This document shows positions 26,136 to 34,803 of a stretch of DNA of 64,000 bases, in pieces. The position numbers and the translations under genes were made by a program. Under the pieces are notes generated by a model that had not been told where the DNA came from, did no database searches, and saw only the letters and a program-made list of their open reading frames with translations. The stretch lies in NCBI GenBank assembly GCA_019637435.1, contig JAHBVO010000002.1, positions 1,093,519-1,157,518 on the forward strand. The letters are read 5' to 3'. Source of the stretch: Candidatus Obscuribacterales bacterium. GTDB lineage: Bacteria > Cyanobacteriota > Vampirovibrionia > Obscuribacterales > Obscuribacteraceae. Position 1 is the stretch's first letter. Every line of letters begins with the position of its first letter.

Positions 26136-26948
26136 TTACTTTCTGAGGTCCATTGGCTTACGTGCGTTGGTTTGCACTTCGGTGAGGTTGCCGGCGGCAT
26201 CGGTTTTGAAGTTTTGGCTTACGATGCCGAGCACTGTGCCTTGTCTATCTCTTAGCACAGCTCTGAATTCGTGACTTCCGCTGGCCCACTCTTTGCGGGT
26301 TTCGTTGTAGCTGATGTCTTTGCCGAGGCGCGAGTCTTTGATCAAATAGTTGCAATCGTAGTTGCCGCCTCGGGAGTTAGACATATCGAGTTGGCAATTC
26401 GTCGCGCTGCCTGCCTCTCTTGCATGGCGGAGCGGCTGCCCGTTGGGGTCCATAACGTAAGAGCCGTTCTTAATCACTTCCTCTGAGATTGCAGGAACGT
26501 AAGTCTGAATAGGCTTGCCGTCGAGACCGGTGCGTTGGATCGTCACGTTTGCTTTGTCTGTGCGACCCATGATGTTGTCCCACATCGAGCCACTGTAATC
26601 GAAAGTTGCCTTTTCGGTGGACGTCTTGCCATTTTCAGTCGATTTGATTGTGAAATTGCCTTTCCACTGATCGTCGGTGTGGAAACCGTGGAAGCCGGCC
26701 TCGAACTCTCCCGAGCCGGACACGACCATTTTGCTTTGCTGATGAGTCTTGTTATCTGTGGTGTTTACTTCAAGACCTTGCGCAGTAGTGCGCGCAGTGC
26801 TGGAGGACGAGGACTCGACACCCTTCTTGATGAGGTCTTCGATAGCGTCGCTGCGCAGGGCGTTGAGCGTAACTTCATTGCGTGAATAGGGAGTAGCGAG
26901 CTTAGTATCTGAATTTGCTTGGAAAAGTTCGTCCATTTTTGACACCAT
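26136..26948 (-). CDS. Uncharacterised protein
   Basis: I do not recognise this protein. It is 270 residues, polar and without signal peptide or membrane helix. The N-terminal 70 residues are Ser/Thr-rich and probably helical (TLNALRSDAIEDLIKKGVE). The rest alternates beta-strands and turns (FTIKSTENGKTSTEKATFDYSG, GSHEFRAVLRDRQGTVLGIV), with two cysteines (ATNCQLDM, NYDCNYLI) that could form a disulfide. No Shine-Dalgarno is visible upstream of the ATG. A 15-base direct repeat lies 130-185 bases upstream. Function unknown. Confidence 0.6.
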   Translation of the reverse strand: MVSKMDELFQANSDTKLATPYSRNEVTLNALRSDAIEDLIKKGVESSSSSTARTTAQGLEVNTTDNKTHQQSKMVVSGSGEFEAGFHGFHTDDQWKGNFTIKSTENGKTSTEKATFDYSGSMWDNIMGRTDKANVTIQRTGLDGKPIQTYVPAISEEVIKNGSYVMDPNGQPLRHAREAGSATNCQLDMSNSRGGNYDCNYLIKDSRLGKDISYNETRKEWASGSHEFRAVLRDRQGTVLGIVSQNFKTDAAGNLTEVQTNARKPMDLRK

Positions 26949-27078
26949 TTTTGAGAGCGAGAGTAACGTGATTTCCGGCGGTTTGTTCGGTGGAAATCGA
27001 GCAGGATTGAATCATAAGCGCCGCAATATCGAAAGTCAGTGGGGAAAATACGTAGTCCCGGATTAAACGTGACAATCG

Positions 27079-27132
27079 CGCGCCTGTGCGGAGTTTCCAG
27101 CTCTGGTTGAAACTTACCGCGCCTGTGTGGAG
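27079..27132. repeat. 15-base direct repeat, 39-base period
   Basis: CGCGCCTGTGCGGAG (27079-27093) and CGCGCCTGTGTGGAG (27118-27132) differ at one base. They lie in the 305-base gap (26949-27253) upstream of the minus-strand gene at 26948 and could be paired regulator sites. I see no gene in the gap. Confidence 0.5.
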
Positions 27133-27224
27133 ACGAAAACAGGAGACCGAGACTTCCTGCGCCCGCGCGAGGTCAGATGTTATGACCAGCTCTTCTGCCT
27201 CCAGTCATTTCGACCATGTGCTTC

Positions 27225-27248
27225 TCTTGCTCTTGCTCTTGCTCTTGC
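27225..27248. repeat. Hexanucleotide microsatellite (TCTTGC)x4
   Basis: Four exact copies of TCTTGC lie just after the stop codon of the methyltransferase gene (minus strand). They are outside any coding frame I support, so phase variation of a protein is not indicated. Confidence 0.8.
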
Positions 27249-27253
27249 AGGAG

Positions 27254-28045
27254 TTAGGAGTCTTTCTTGTTTATAAGCTTAAACACGAGGAAATACTGGT
27301 AGGGCAGAATTTCTATGGACTTCTTCTGCTCGAAGCCCGCTTCTTTGAGTTCTTCCGTAACGTCTTGCGGTTGAATGCGGTGTTCGATTGGCGGACCTTC
27401 CGGTGATTCGAGTTTGAAATCGATGATCACCAGTTCGCCGTCCGGCTTGAGGGACTGTCTGAGTTGTAAAAAATACTTGTCGCGATTCGGGATGTGGTGA
27501 TAGGTGTCTGCGATGAATATCACATCTGCTTTCTCCGGCAATGTGACCGGCTTGTCTGCAAATGTCAGGCATGTCTCGACGTTTTTCAACCCGGCTGCTT
27601 TAGCACGATTGCTGACATATGCCACCATATCCGGTTCTATATCGACAGCAATTATTTTTGAGCTTGGGTAGCGTTTTGCCAGGCGGACAGTAAAGTAACC
27701 GGTGCCGGCGCCGATATCTGCTAAAACAGAGCCCTCCGGCAGTGCCAGTGCCTCGACGACTTGGTCCGGCTTCTGCCATTCATCGCGCTTGGGATCGTCA
27801 AATTTTTGCGCCCACTTTTCAGCATCATCGAAGCGCTTGTGCATGTGTTTTGAGGAAGAATGTTTTTTATGTTGATGCTCATGGTTAGAGCTTCCGTCAT
27901 CATGACCGTGTCTTTCCATGCAAGAGGAACTGTCCTTCGGATTTGATTTCATGTCTTGTGAGTTTGCCTCGAGTGTCATCGTTGAAGCCAGAATCAGTGC
28001 GCTAATTAGCGCTGTAAACGAGAATGCGCGAAAAGTTGTTTTCAT
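27254..28045 (-). CDS. Exported class I SAM-dependent methyltransferase with His-rich segment
   Basis: The methyltransferase core occupies about residues 85-255: SAM-binding motif I is LADIGAGTGYFTVRLA, the acidic end of strand 2 is IIAVDIEPDM, and DVIFIADTYHHI and GELVIIDFKLES follow in order. Before it is a signal peptide (FSFTALISALILASTMTLEA) and a segment with about nine histidines in 27 residues (HGHDD, NHEHQHKKH, KHMHKR), a likely metal-binding region. An exported SAM enzyme is odd, since SAM is cytoplasmic. The ATG overlaps the stop of the upstream DUF202 gene as ATGA, so the two are translationally coupled. The substrate is unknown. Confidence 0.82.
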   Translation of the reverse strand: MKTTFRAFSFTALISALILASTMTLEANSQDMKSNPKDSSSCMERHGHDDGSSNHEHQHKKHSSSKHMHKRFDDAEKWAQKFDDPKRDEWQKPDQVVEALALPEGSVLADIGAGTGYFTVRLAKRYPSSKIIAVDIEPDMVAYVSNRAKAAGLKNVETCLTFADKPVTLPEKADVIFIADTYHHIPNRDKYFLQLRQSLKPDGELVIIDFKLESPEGPPIEHRIQPQDVTEELKEAGFEQKKSIEILPYQYFLVFKLINKKDS

Positions 28046-28443
28046 TTTATCGACTCAGTCATAAGGTCGTACACGAGGTAAAGCCCAATTAGAGAAAGAG
28101 CGGCTGCCATAAACAGGGCTGGAGATGCAACCGAAATTCGCGTCGGCATCTCGAGCTGCTTGACCGTTTTATAATGCTCCCAGATTCCCCCTATCAATCC
28201 GCAGAAACCGAGCACGATCATTGCCACTCCGATGTTTCTCGTTGTATCCGGGTTGATACCGCGCATGGCACCACTGGAGATGTAGCCGTGAATGAATTTT
28301 GCAAGGGTGAAACCAAAACCGAATAGCGAGAGAGACGTTCTGATCCAGGCAAGCAGTGTTCGATCTGACGCGAGAATCGTGCGCGATAATGCCATCTCAA
28401 CCTGGAGTTGCGCCGGTTGCTTCTGAATTCCGTCGTCAGACAT
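28042..28443 (-). CDS. DUF202 family membrane protein
   Basis: The family core is the motif SRTILASDRTLLAWIRTSLS followed directly by a first transmembrane helix. Two more helices follow (IGVAMIVLGFCGLIGGIW and ALFMAAALSLIGLYLVY), as in YidH-type DUF202 proteins. The molecular function of the family is not known. GAGGT six bases before ATG 28443 supports the start. It overlaps the methyltransferase start by four bases, suggesting a joint membrane-associated function. Confidence 0.82.
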   Translation of the reverse strand: MSDDGIQKQPAQLQVEMALSRTILASDRTLLAWIRTSLSLFGFGFTLAKFIHGYISSGAMRGINPDTTRNIGVAMIVLGFCGLIGGIWEHYKTVKQLEMPTRISVASPALFMAAALSLIGLYLVYDLMTESIK

Positions 28444-28529
28444 TGGTTACCTCAAGAGCAGTCGGAAGCCCATAGCTCTCTATTCTATGAGACTTTGGCT
28501 CGGCAGGCTTTCTTGGCAACTCTGCAAGT

Positions 28530-29462
28530 TTAAGCGGCTATATCCGCTGTCACCGCAAGGCGGTTCTCAGAGTTTTGCAAGTGTTGAATGTTTAGTCTGA
28601 GCTCCAAAATTTCCTCATTGACACTTAGAAACCAGTCGTAGAAATCGTCGTAATTGCTCGGCTCCTTAACAACAAGAATGGTCTCATGCTCGTCGCAAAT
28701 AACTTCAAGGGATAACCGTATCGACGGCCCTTTAATCGCATGGAAGTTTGGGTTGCCATATTCACAGAACTCTGTTGGTATGACAAATTCTTTGGTCAGC
28801 TCAAGAAATGGTTGCTCCGGATGAATGCGCTCAAGCTTTGCCCACAGAAATTGCGCTACAGTTCTAAGAAAGTAAGCACCGTCGTTAAGCAGATTCGTGG
28901 AGCAATTCGGAAGTGTTAGTTCCGGCAATCCGAATCGACTCATGCCTTCCGTGTAAAGGTTGTACCTGTTTGGAGCATCCTCGTCGGGATAAGCCTTAAC
29001 AGTTAAATACGCGTTTGTGAGAGGAATGCCGAATGCTTCCTGATCAGCGCTGTCACCACCAGTGGTGACAACGTTGCCCTGATAAAGATCGACCACCACA
29101 GATTCGATAACCTGGCAGATATCTCGAGCGACAGTCTGACAAGCCCAGAAGGGGGCGAAAAATGCGGCGCTGTTCCTTGTCGCTGAAACATTCAAAATCG
29201 ATTGAGCACGCTTGCAATAGATGGTTTCGACTTCGCTCAAATTGCAATATTCGAGATTTGTGAAAAAACGCTTGCGTTCTCGCTCTTCCAGTGCGTTTAT
29301 CATTATCGATGATTTCTGTACGACATTGGATACGTGCTCTTTGTCTGGATCAACTGATATCGTCGCAGTCGCACTTAATCGGTTCGCTGGCTCCATCGCA
29401 AGGAGTGCCAGGCTGAATACCGGTTCTCTGAGCGGGATTTGAATGGTGTCGTCATTTAACAT
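28530..29462 (-). CDS. Uncharacterised soluble protein
   Basis: I do not recognise a named family. The protein is 310 residues, acidic and without signal peptide. It looks alpha/beta, with a short central strand region (VVVDLYQGNVVTTGG), a segment LYTEGMSRFGLPEL and a C-terminal DDFYDWFLSVNEEILELRL helix. ATG 29462 has AGGA nine bases upstream; a TTG seven codons earlier would overlap that site. It is monocistronic as far as can be seen, with 86 bases to the DUF202 gene downstream. Confidence 0.6.
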   Translation of the reverse strand: MLNDDTIQIPLREPVFSLALLAMEPANRLSATATISVDPDKEHVSNVVQKSSIMINALEERERKRFFTNLEYCNLSEVETIYCKRAQSILNVSATRNSAAFFAPFWACQTVARDICQVIESVVVDLYQGNVVTTGGDSADQEAFGIPLTNAYLTVKAYPDEDAPNRYNLYTEGMSRFGLPELTLPNCSTNLLNDGAYFLRTVAQFLWAKLERIHPEQPFLELTKEFVIPTEFCEYGNPNFHAIKGPSIRLSLEVICDEHETILVVKEPSNYDDFYDWFLSVNEEILELRLNIQHLQNSENRLAVTADIAA

Positions 29463-29792
29463 GGGTGTTGTCCTCAGTCTCAAGCACGCAGAAAGTCACC
29501 GGCAGAAGTTTGTGAAACACTTCGTGGCGGTTGTTTTTGTGGAAATTTGAAAACGCTTGCTGTGTCTGTAACTTAACCCCAGTTCGAAATGGCGTCAAGA
29601 TGATCGCAGTGTCTGTGGAAAACCTGAAAACGATTGTGTGGCAAGCGCTTTGAGAACTGTGATCCATTCTGTTTTCAAAACGGATCATTGTAACGAAGTG
29701 CGCAACACGTAATTCTCACACTCAACTCCGTGAGGTTAGTGCGTTTGGCAGTAGTGATATTGGAGTTTCGTGCGATACCGCATGTGGTTCTA
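29463..29792. repeat. Intergenic region with imperfect direct repeat
   Basis: This lies between two minus-strand genes. GTGGAAA-TTTGAAAACGCTTG (29540-29560) recurs with few changes at 29615-29636 (GTGGAAAACCTGAAAACGATTG), 75 bases away. Such spaced copies upstream of the gene starting at 29462 could be operator half-sites. I see no gene or clear terminator here. Confidence 0.4.
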
Positions 29793-31268
29793 TCAGGGGT
29801 TATTTCCCTGTTGAACCGGAATGACGGGGTTGTTGCCCTGTTGGACAGGCACCGGATTATTTCCTTGCTGGACTTGCTGCATTTGTTGTTGCATTGTATT
29901 GGGGTCGATCGTGCTGCCCTGGGGCTGCATCCCTTGCGGAGAGCCTGGCACGGGAGTAGGCTGCATCGGCATGCCCTGCGGCGAGCCGGGGACCGGAGTT
30001 GTGTAAGGATTTGGGGTCTGAACCGGTGGCGGTGTCTGTACTGGTGGTGACGAGACCGGTGCCGGCGAGCTGGTTGGAGCTGTAGACGAAGGCGTGCTGC
30101 CATCCGACGGCAGATCAACCGGAGCCGGTTTTGCAATCATTATGTAACCGAAAAGAGCGATACAGATAATCACGACTAGCATGATAATCATGTTGTACAT
30201 GCTCCCCTGTGGTGGAGCAGACTCGCCGCCGCGACTTGAACCGTAGGACATGGGTGCTGGTTCGTTGTAGCCACCACCACCAGCGCCGTAGCTGTTGCCG
30301 CCAAAGCCCCCAGGTTGTTCACCGCCGTATTGGGTCGTTGAAATCGCGGTTTGATGTTGCTCGAAATTGCGCATCCACTGAGGGGTCTCACCCGTTGGGC
30401 GCGAGGGTGCCCCGCCTCCACCCGGCTTGTTTCCAGGTGTCGGTATGGCGTCAAGGGCGGAAAGATCATATGCACCGGAGCCGCCGCTGCCGGGCTCGGG
30501 CGTGCGCGCTGAGCCGCCAGCGCCAGGCGTCGGGATCGAATCGAGAGCCGATGGGTCAAAACCGCCAGCGCCCGCTGGACTGGCGGCTGGTGCCGGCGCG
30601 GGTCTGGGCGATGGACTGGGCTTGGCGCTGCTGCCGCCGGAACCGGGTGTCGGTATGGCGTCGAGGGCTGATAAATCAAATCCACCTGCCGCTGCAGCCG
30701 GCGGTTGCGCTTGCTGCGGGGGCGACTGTTTCGGAGCAGAACCGGGAGTTGGAATGGAATCCAGGTCTGCCGGATTGAATCCTCCAGCTGCCGGACGCTG
30801 TGCTGGATCTGGTCGCGGCGCAGGAGCCGGTTTGGCGCCGCCGGCACCAGGCGTTGGAATGGCGTCCAGTGCCGACAGGTCGAAGCCACCGCCGGCGGGC
30901 GCTGCTTTCGGCGCTCCCCCCGCGCCTGGAGTCGGTATCGAGTCTAGCTGGTTTTTGATGTCGTCAGTACCTGCATTGGTCTTACGTCCGAGAATGTTCG
31001 CTGTAGGGTCAGGTTGTTTCTTCAGACCCAATCCACCTCCCGCACTGGCGGCCGGAGCGCTTCCGCCTTCGCCGCCGGGCGATGGGATGGCGTCTAGCTG
31101 TTCTTTTAGGCTCAAGCCCGGTGAAGGTTTTTCGGTCACAATCGAGCGTTGTGCCGGGTTCGCCGCGCGGATGGCGTCGAGACGCGACTTGCTTGTGTTC
31201 GGGTTATCGTGGCCATTGCATTCGATACCCTTGATTTTGCCGCAAACTTGGCATTGTTCGTAAGTCAT
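29793..31268 (-). CDS. Membrane protein with LD[AS]IP[TS]PG repeat array
   Basis: The N-terminus has a CxxC unit followed by C and H (QCQVCGKIKGIECNGHD), possibly a small zinc site. A 260-residue Pro/Gly/Ala-rich region then carries seven copies of LD[AS]IP[TS]PG separated by low-complexity linkers; the related LDAIRAANP near residue 31 could be an eighth, degenerate copy. One transmembrane helix (MIIMLVVIICIALFGYIMIA) precedes a Pro-rich tail with PVPGSPQGM (twice) and VQQGNNPV-type repeats (three). The repeat array should be cytoplasmic and the tail external. I do not recognise a family. Regular copies of one short motif suggest multivalent binding to a partner. The neighbouring genes give no functional clue. 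Confidence 0.75.
   Translation of the reverse strand: MTYEQCQVCGKIKGIECNGHDNPNTSKSRLDAIRAANPAQRSIVTEKPSPGLSLKEQLDAIPSPGGEGGSAPAASAGGGLGLKKQPDPTANILGRKTNAGTDDIKNQLDSIPTPGAGGAPKAAPAGGGFDLSALDAIPTPGAGGAKPAPAPRPDPAQRPAAGGFNPADLDSIPTPGSAPKQSPPQQAQPPAAAAGGFDLSALDAIPTPGSGGSSAKPSPSPRPAPAPAASPAGAGGFDPSALDSIPTPGAGGSARTPEPGSGGSGAYDLSALDAIPTPGNKPGGGGAPSRPTGETPQWMRNFEQHQTAISTTQYGGEQPGGFGGNSYGAGGGGYNEPAPMSYGSSRGGESAPPQGSMYNMIIMLVVIICIALFGYIMIAKPAPVDLPSDGSTPSSTAPTSSPAPVSSPPVQTPPPVQTPNPYTTPVPGSPQGMPMQPTPVPGSPQGMQPQGSTIDPNTMQQQMQQVQQGNNPVPVQQGNNPVIPVQQGNNP
30430..31110 (-). repeat. Seven-copy coding repeat (LD[AS]IP[TS]PG)
   Basis: The DNA of the seven motif copies is closely similar (for example repeated GGTGTCGGTATGGCGTC on the plus strand), so recent duplication or gene conversion is likely. 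The spacing between copies varies because the linkers differ in length. Confidence 0.75.
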
Positions 31269-31480
31269 AAAATCAACTCTATTGCGGGATTACAGCGATG
31301 ACAGCATGAATTTTCTAAAGTGGGCTGCCGACTCGTTATTTACATACCCCATATAGCCCATTAGAAGCGTACGTATTATATATGAAACATTTCGCTTAAA
31401 AGGCTGAAGAAATGGCAGTCGCTCTTGTCAGCACAACAATTTATAATGACTGTTCAGGCCTTTGCCGCGGGGTCAAAAAT

Positions 31481-32062
31481 ATGCGATTTAGTCTGTTCGG
31501 AAATTTCGGTTTCGTTTTAGTCCTTATGTGTTGGACCGTGGTTTGCGCTACTTTGCCGGTCGCATCTGTCGATGCTCGTTCGGAGAAGAAAAACAAAGTC
31601 TCATCGAAGAAACCGCTGCCTCGTATGGTTCCGATTGTTATGCCGGCTGCTAAACCAGCTCCCTCGCAAAAAGCTTTGCCCTCGATAAACTTCGAGAAAC
31701 TCGAAAGTGGAAGCCGCAGCGGGATCGTATCCTTTGACACTGTGTTGGTAAACCAGAAAAGTATTTGGGACCGACTCTTGACGCGGCACCGAGTAAAAGG
31801 CGTAGAGAAGACTTCTCCGATTGTAGATTTCGAAAAGGAAACCGTACTCGGTGTATTTGCCGGGCAGAAACCGAGCGCTGGTTATAGTGTTGAAATTCTG
31901 CAAATCTACCGCACCAATCTTGGTGCCAAAGTTGTTTACAAGATTAATAGCCCTCCGCCTGGAACCAAGGCCGCTGAGGCAATGACCCAGCCGTATGAGC
32001 TCGTGAAAATTCCAAAACTCAGGGGACCCGTGGAATTCTTCGTAGATAAATCGTCGCACTAA
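31481..32062 (+). CDS. Exported PrcB-like C-terminal domain protein
   Basis: A signal peptide (FGFVLVLMCWTVVCATLPVASVDA) is followed by a Lys/Pro-rich linker. The C-terminal domain of about 110 residues has the PrcB pattern: a buried Trp near its start (SIWDRLL), VDFEKETVLGVFAGQKPSAGYSVEI, a strand AKVVYKINSPPPGT, and TQPYELVKIPKLRGPVEF at the end. PrcB is known as a component of the dentilisin protease complex in Treponema; stand-alone copies are common and uncharacterised. I chose ATG 31481 since it opens the signal peptide; ATG 31412 is an alternative. A lipoprotein gene follows after 11 bases, so they are co-transcribed. Confidence 0.75.
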   Translation: MRFSLFGNFGFVLVLMCWTVVCATLPVASVDARSEKKNKVSSKKPLPRMVPIVMPAAKPAPSQKALPSINFEKLESGSRSGIVSFDTVLVNQKSIWDRLLTRHRVKGVEKTSPIVDFEKETVLGVFAGQKPSAGYSVEILQIYRTNLGAKVVYKINSPPPGTKAAEAMTQPYELVKIPKLRGPVEFFVDKSSH

Positions 32063-32073
32063 GAGGACAGAAA

Positions 32074-32598
32074 ATGAGAAAGAACACTATCCTGCCGTTA
32101 AGTTTCGTCCTTTGCAGTGCCGCTCTGATTGCGGGATGCAGCACCGACGGCTGGAAGAAAATGTCTATTGACGGTGCAACCGTTTCCTTCGAAATGCCGG
32201 AGCCGATCAAACAAGTTGAAGACCAGGGGATGGTGATGTATCTGGCGCAGAAGCCCGAGCAAAAACTGTCGTTTCGTGTTGGAATTTTAAAACGGGATTT
32301 CGAAAAGGATCAGCAGCAGGGATTGACCGACGAGAAAGTAGTTACGGCTTTTGCTCAGCGTGTGATTCAGGCTAATCAGCAACAATTTGCGCAAATGAAG
32401 ATGCCTGCGAACTTTCAATTCAACGGAGCGTTTCCTGTTGAGAACGGCCAGGGTCTTCAGTTTCAAGCGCAGGTTGGAAAAGCACTTGTTCTTGACAGAT
32501 TCTACGTGAACAAAGTCGGCTTGTACTACGTGGAAGTGACAACGCAGGATCCTAAGAATGCCGATGCAAACCGCTTCTTGAACTCTTTCCATCCGTAA
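32074..32598 (+). CDS. Lipoprotein of unknown function
   Basis: A lipoprotein signal peptide ends in the lipobox ALIAGC, so Cys22 should be lipidated and the protein anchored to a membrane. The rest (about 150 residues) looks like one alpha/beta domain: VSFEMPEPIKQVEDQGMVMYLAQK, RVIQANQQQFAQMKM, and LYYVEVTTQDPKNADANRFLNSF, a pattern seen in small secreted proteins of several unnamed families. GAGGA precedes the ATG. It follows the PrcB-like gene closely and may be its partner at the membrane. Confidence 0.75.
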   Translation: MRKNTILPLSFVLCSAALIAGCSTDGWKKMSIDGATVSFEMPEPIKQVEDQGMVMYLAQKPEQKLSFRVGILKRDFEKDQQQGLTDEKVVTAFAQRVIQANQQQFAQMKMPANFQFNGAFPVENGQGLQFQAQVGKALVLDRFYVNKVGLYYVEVTTQDPKNADANRFLNSFHP

Positions 32599-32655
32599 CT
32601 TGTAAGGGGCAGGTAGTGTACAGTAGTCATGCAAGTTCTTTGAAGAGGCGTGACT

Positions 32656-34755
32656 ATGCAGGTTGACAGTACTAATCCGCAAGACGAAGTCCTTGACTTC
32701 AAGCCATACATCGCGTCTGAAGCGGTGATGAAGGAGTTCACGCCGCGTGCGATTGTTCTGGGATGCATCTTTGGAATTTTGTTCGGAGCCGCATCTGTCT
32801 ATCTGGCGCTCAAGGCTGGGTTAACCGTATCTGCTTCGATACCAGTCGCGGTGCTCGCCATTTCGCTCGGGCGAAAGTTCATGAACACCACCATTCTCGA
32901 GAACAATATTATTCAAACAACTGCTTCGGCCGGCGAATCGATTGCCTCCGGAGTCGTCTTTACCCTGACTGGATTTTTGTTTTTGTCAATGGCAACCAAC
33001 GGAGAAAGCGTTGGCGCGCCGTTCTTTAACTACTGGACCATCTTCTTGCTGGCGGCCCTGGGCGGTGTGCTCGGCACGCTCATGATGATTCCGCTGCGTC
33101 GCTCCCTGATTGTAAAAGAGCATGGCAAGCTTCCGTATCCGGAAGGCACCGCATGTGGTTCTGTGCTGATCGCTGGAGACAAAGGCGGCGAGTTCGCCAG
33201 AACCGCTTATCAGGGCCTTGGATTTGCGATGGTTTATGCATTATTGCGGAACGTCTTTCATGTAATCGCCGAGGCTCCGACATATGTCACGAAACAGACA
33301 AATAAGTTCTTGCCGTCGGCTACCTTAAGTGGTGAATTCACTCCCGAGTATCTAGGTGTCGGTTACATTGTTGGTTTCAAGATTGCCGGGTGTCTCGTTG
33401 CAGGTGGCGTTCTATCCTGGCTCGGGCTCATACCTTTGCTTGCCGGTCTTGTATCACCGGATCGAATCGCTGAACAGCTCGTGAAGCTTGGCTATCTCGC
33501 CAGTGTCACTACTGCTGGTGGCACGTCCGGTTGGGATCCGGCTACTCATACCTTCGCGAACACCGCCGACGCTGTTTATCGCGCCTATGTTCGTCAAATT
33601 GGCGCTGGTGCTGTAGCTGCCGGTGGTTTTATGACATTGTTGAAAACAATTCCAACGATTGTTTCATCCTTCCGTGACAGTCTGGGCTCATTCAAGGGAG
33701 TCGGAGGTAGCGGCGCAAAGTTGAGAACTGAGAACGACCTCGACGCCAAAACCGTTCTCATCGGTTCAACTATATTAGTGATTCTAATGGTAGCGTTGCC
33801 GCAGATTCCGGGCGACAACCTTTTGCAAAAGGTTCTTATCGGTTTACTCGTTGTAGTATTCGGTTTCTTCTTTGTAACTGTTTCAAGTCGCATCGTTGGA
33901 ATTATAGGTTCCAGCAGCAATCCGATCTCGGGAATGACAATTGCGACATTGATGGCTACTTCACTCGTCTTTATCGGCTTTGGTCTAACCGGCAATCTTT
34001 ACGAGCCTATGGTGCTCGTTGTCGGTGGTATCGTCTGCATAGCCGCCGCCAATGGTGGCGCGACGTCGCAAGATTTGAAAACCGGTTTTATAGTGGGCGC
34101 CACTCCCAAGTATCAACAAATTTGTTTGTTCATTGGTGCAGTGGTGGCGTCCCTGGTGATCGGTTTGACGGTGAAGCTTTTGGATACACCCTCGCCGGAC
34201 ATGATCGCGGCTGGCGTTCAACACGCCATTGGCAGCGACAAGTTTCCCGCACCGCAAGGAACTCTAATGGCGACTTTGATCAAAGGAATGCTGTCGTTAA
34301 ACCTTGATTGGAACTTTGTACTTTGCGGCGTTTTTCTTGCTGTGACGATGGAATTGTGCGGAGTCAATGCATTGAATTTCGCAGTCGGAGCTTATCTTCC
34401 GTTATCTACAACTTTGCCGATTTTCATTGGAGGCGTGATTCGGAAATTCGTTGATTTGCGAATAAAGAGCGTTGGGAAGAAAAGTGCGAACCACGAAATC
34501 GAAACGGCGGAGGACGATTTGGGCAACGGAAGTTTGTTCGCCACAGGTCTTGTGGCCGGCGGTGCGCTGGCCGGTGTCATAATAGCTCTTGTTTCCATTC
34601 CTCCGGAAATCTACAAGGCAATGCAGAGTATCAGCGCTGAGCATGCGATTGCCAATGCAATTGGCGAGAGCGGCTACCAACTGCTCGGAGTTGGTTTCTT
34701 CGCAACGATGGCATATGTGCTCTATCATGTGGCCACCAAGGAAGATAAGAAATAA
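32656..34755 (+). CDS. OPT family oligopeptide/metal-chelate transporter
   Basis: This is a polytopic membrane protein of 699 residues with about fifteen hydrophobic helices. The N-terminal signature includes [40 protein letters not shown], typical of bacterial OPT transporters, followed by [18 protein letters not shown] and [16 protein letters not shown]. The [12 protein letters not shown] and [20 protein letters not shown] motifs occur later. OPT proteins import oligopeptides or metal chelates with protons. ATG 32656 is preferred over the GTG at 32650 because of spacing from the AGAGG site. No partner gene is needed. The substrate is not predictable. Confidence 0.92.
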   Translation: MQVDSTNPQDEVLDFKPYIASEAVMKEFTPRAIVLGCIFGILFGAASVYLALKAGLTVSASIPVAVLAISLGRKFMNTTILENNIIQTTASAGESIASGVVFTLTGFLFLSMATNGESVGAPFFNYWTIFLLAALGGVLGTLMMIPLRRSLIVKEHGKLPYPEGTACGSVLIAGDKGGEFARTAYQGLGFAMVYALLRNVFHVIAEAPTYVTKQTNKFLPSATLSGEFTPEYLGVGYIVGFKIAGCLVAGGVLSWLGLIPLLAGLVSPDRIAEQLVKLGYLASVTTAGGTSGWDPATHTFANTADAVYRAYVRQIGAGAVAAGGFMTLLKTIPTIVSSFRDSLGSFKGVGGSGAKLRTENDLDAKTVLIGSTILVILMVALPQIPGDNLLQKVLIGLLVVVFGFFFVTVSSRIVGIIGSSSNPISGMTIATLMATSLVFIGFGLTGNLYEPMVLVVGGIVCIAAANGGATSQDLKTGFIVGATPKYQQICLFIGAVVASLVIGLTVKLLDTPSPDMIAAGVQHAIGSDKFPAPQGTLMATLIKGMLSLNLDWNFVLCGVFLAVTMELCGVNALNFAVGAYLPLSTTLPIFIGGVIRKFVDLRIKSVGKKSANHEIETAEDDLGNGSLFATGLVAGGALAGVIIALVSIPPEIYKAMQSISAEHAIANAIGESGYQLLGVGFFATMAYVLYHVATKEDKK

Positions 34756-34803
34756 ACAGTCAACTCTCATTTTGCTTAGGGTTGGGCTGAACGGAGACGC
34801 GTC

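Noticed and set aside
27225..27248. Hexanucleotide repeat as a phase-variation switch
   Set aside because: It lies after the stop codon of the methyltransferase gene and in no supported reading frame; six-base units would also keep frame.
30427..31263. A 278-codon plus-strand open frame rich in Pro/Gly/Ala
   Set aside because: It lies exactly opposite the repeat-rich minus-strand gene, and its repeats are the antisense of the LD[AS]IP[TS]PG array; no start site or recognisable domain.
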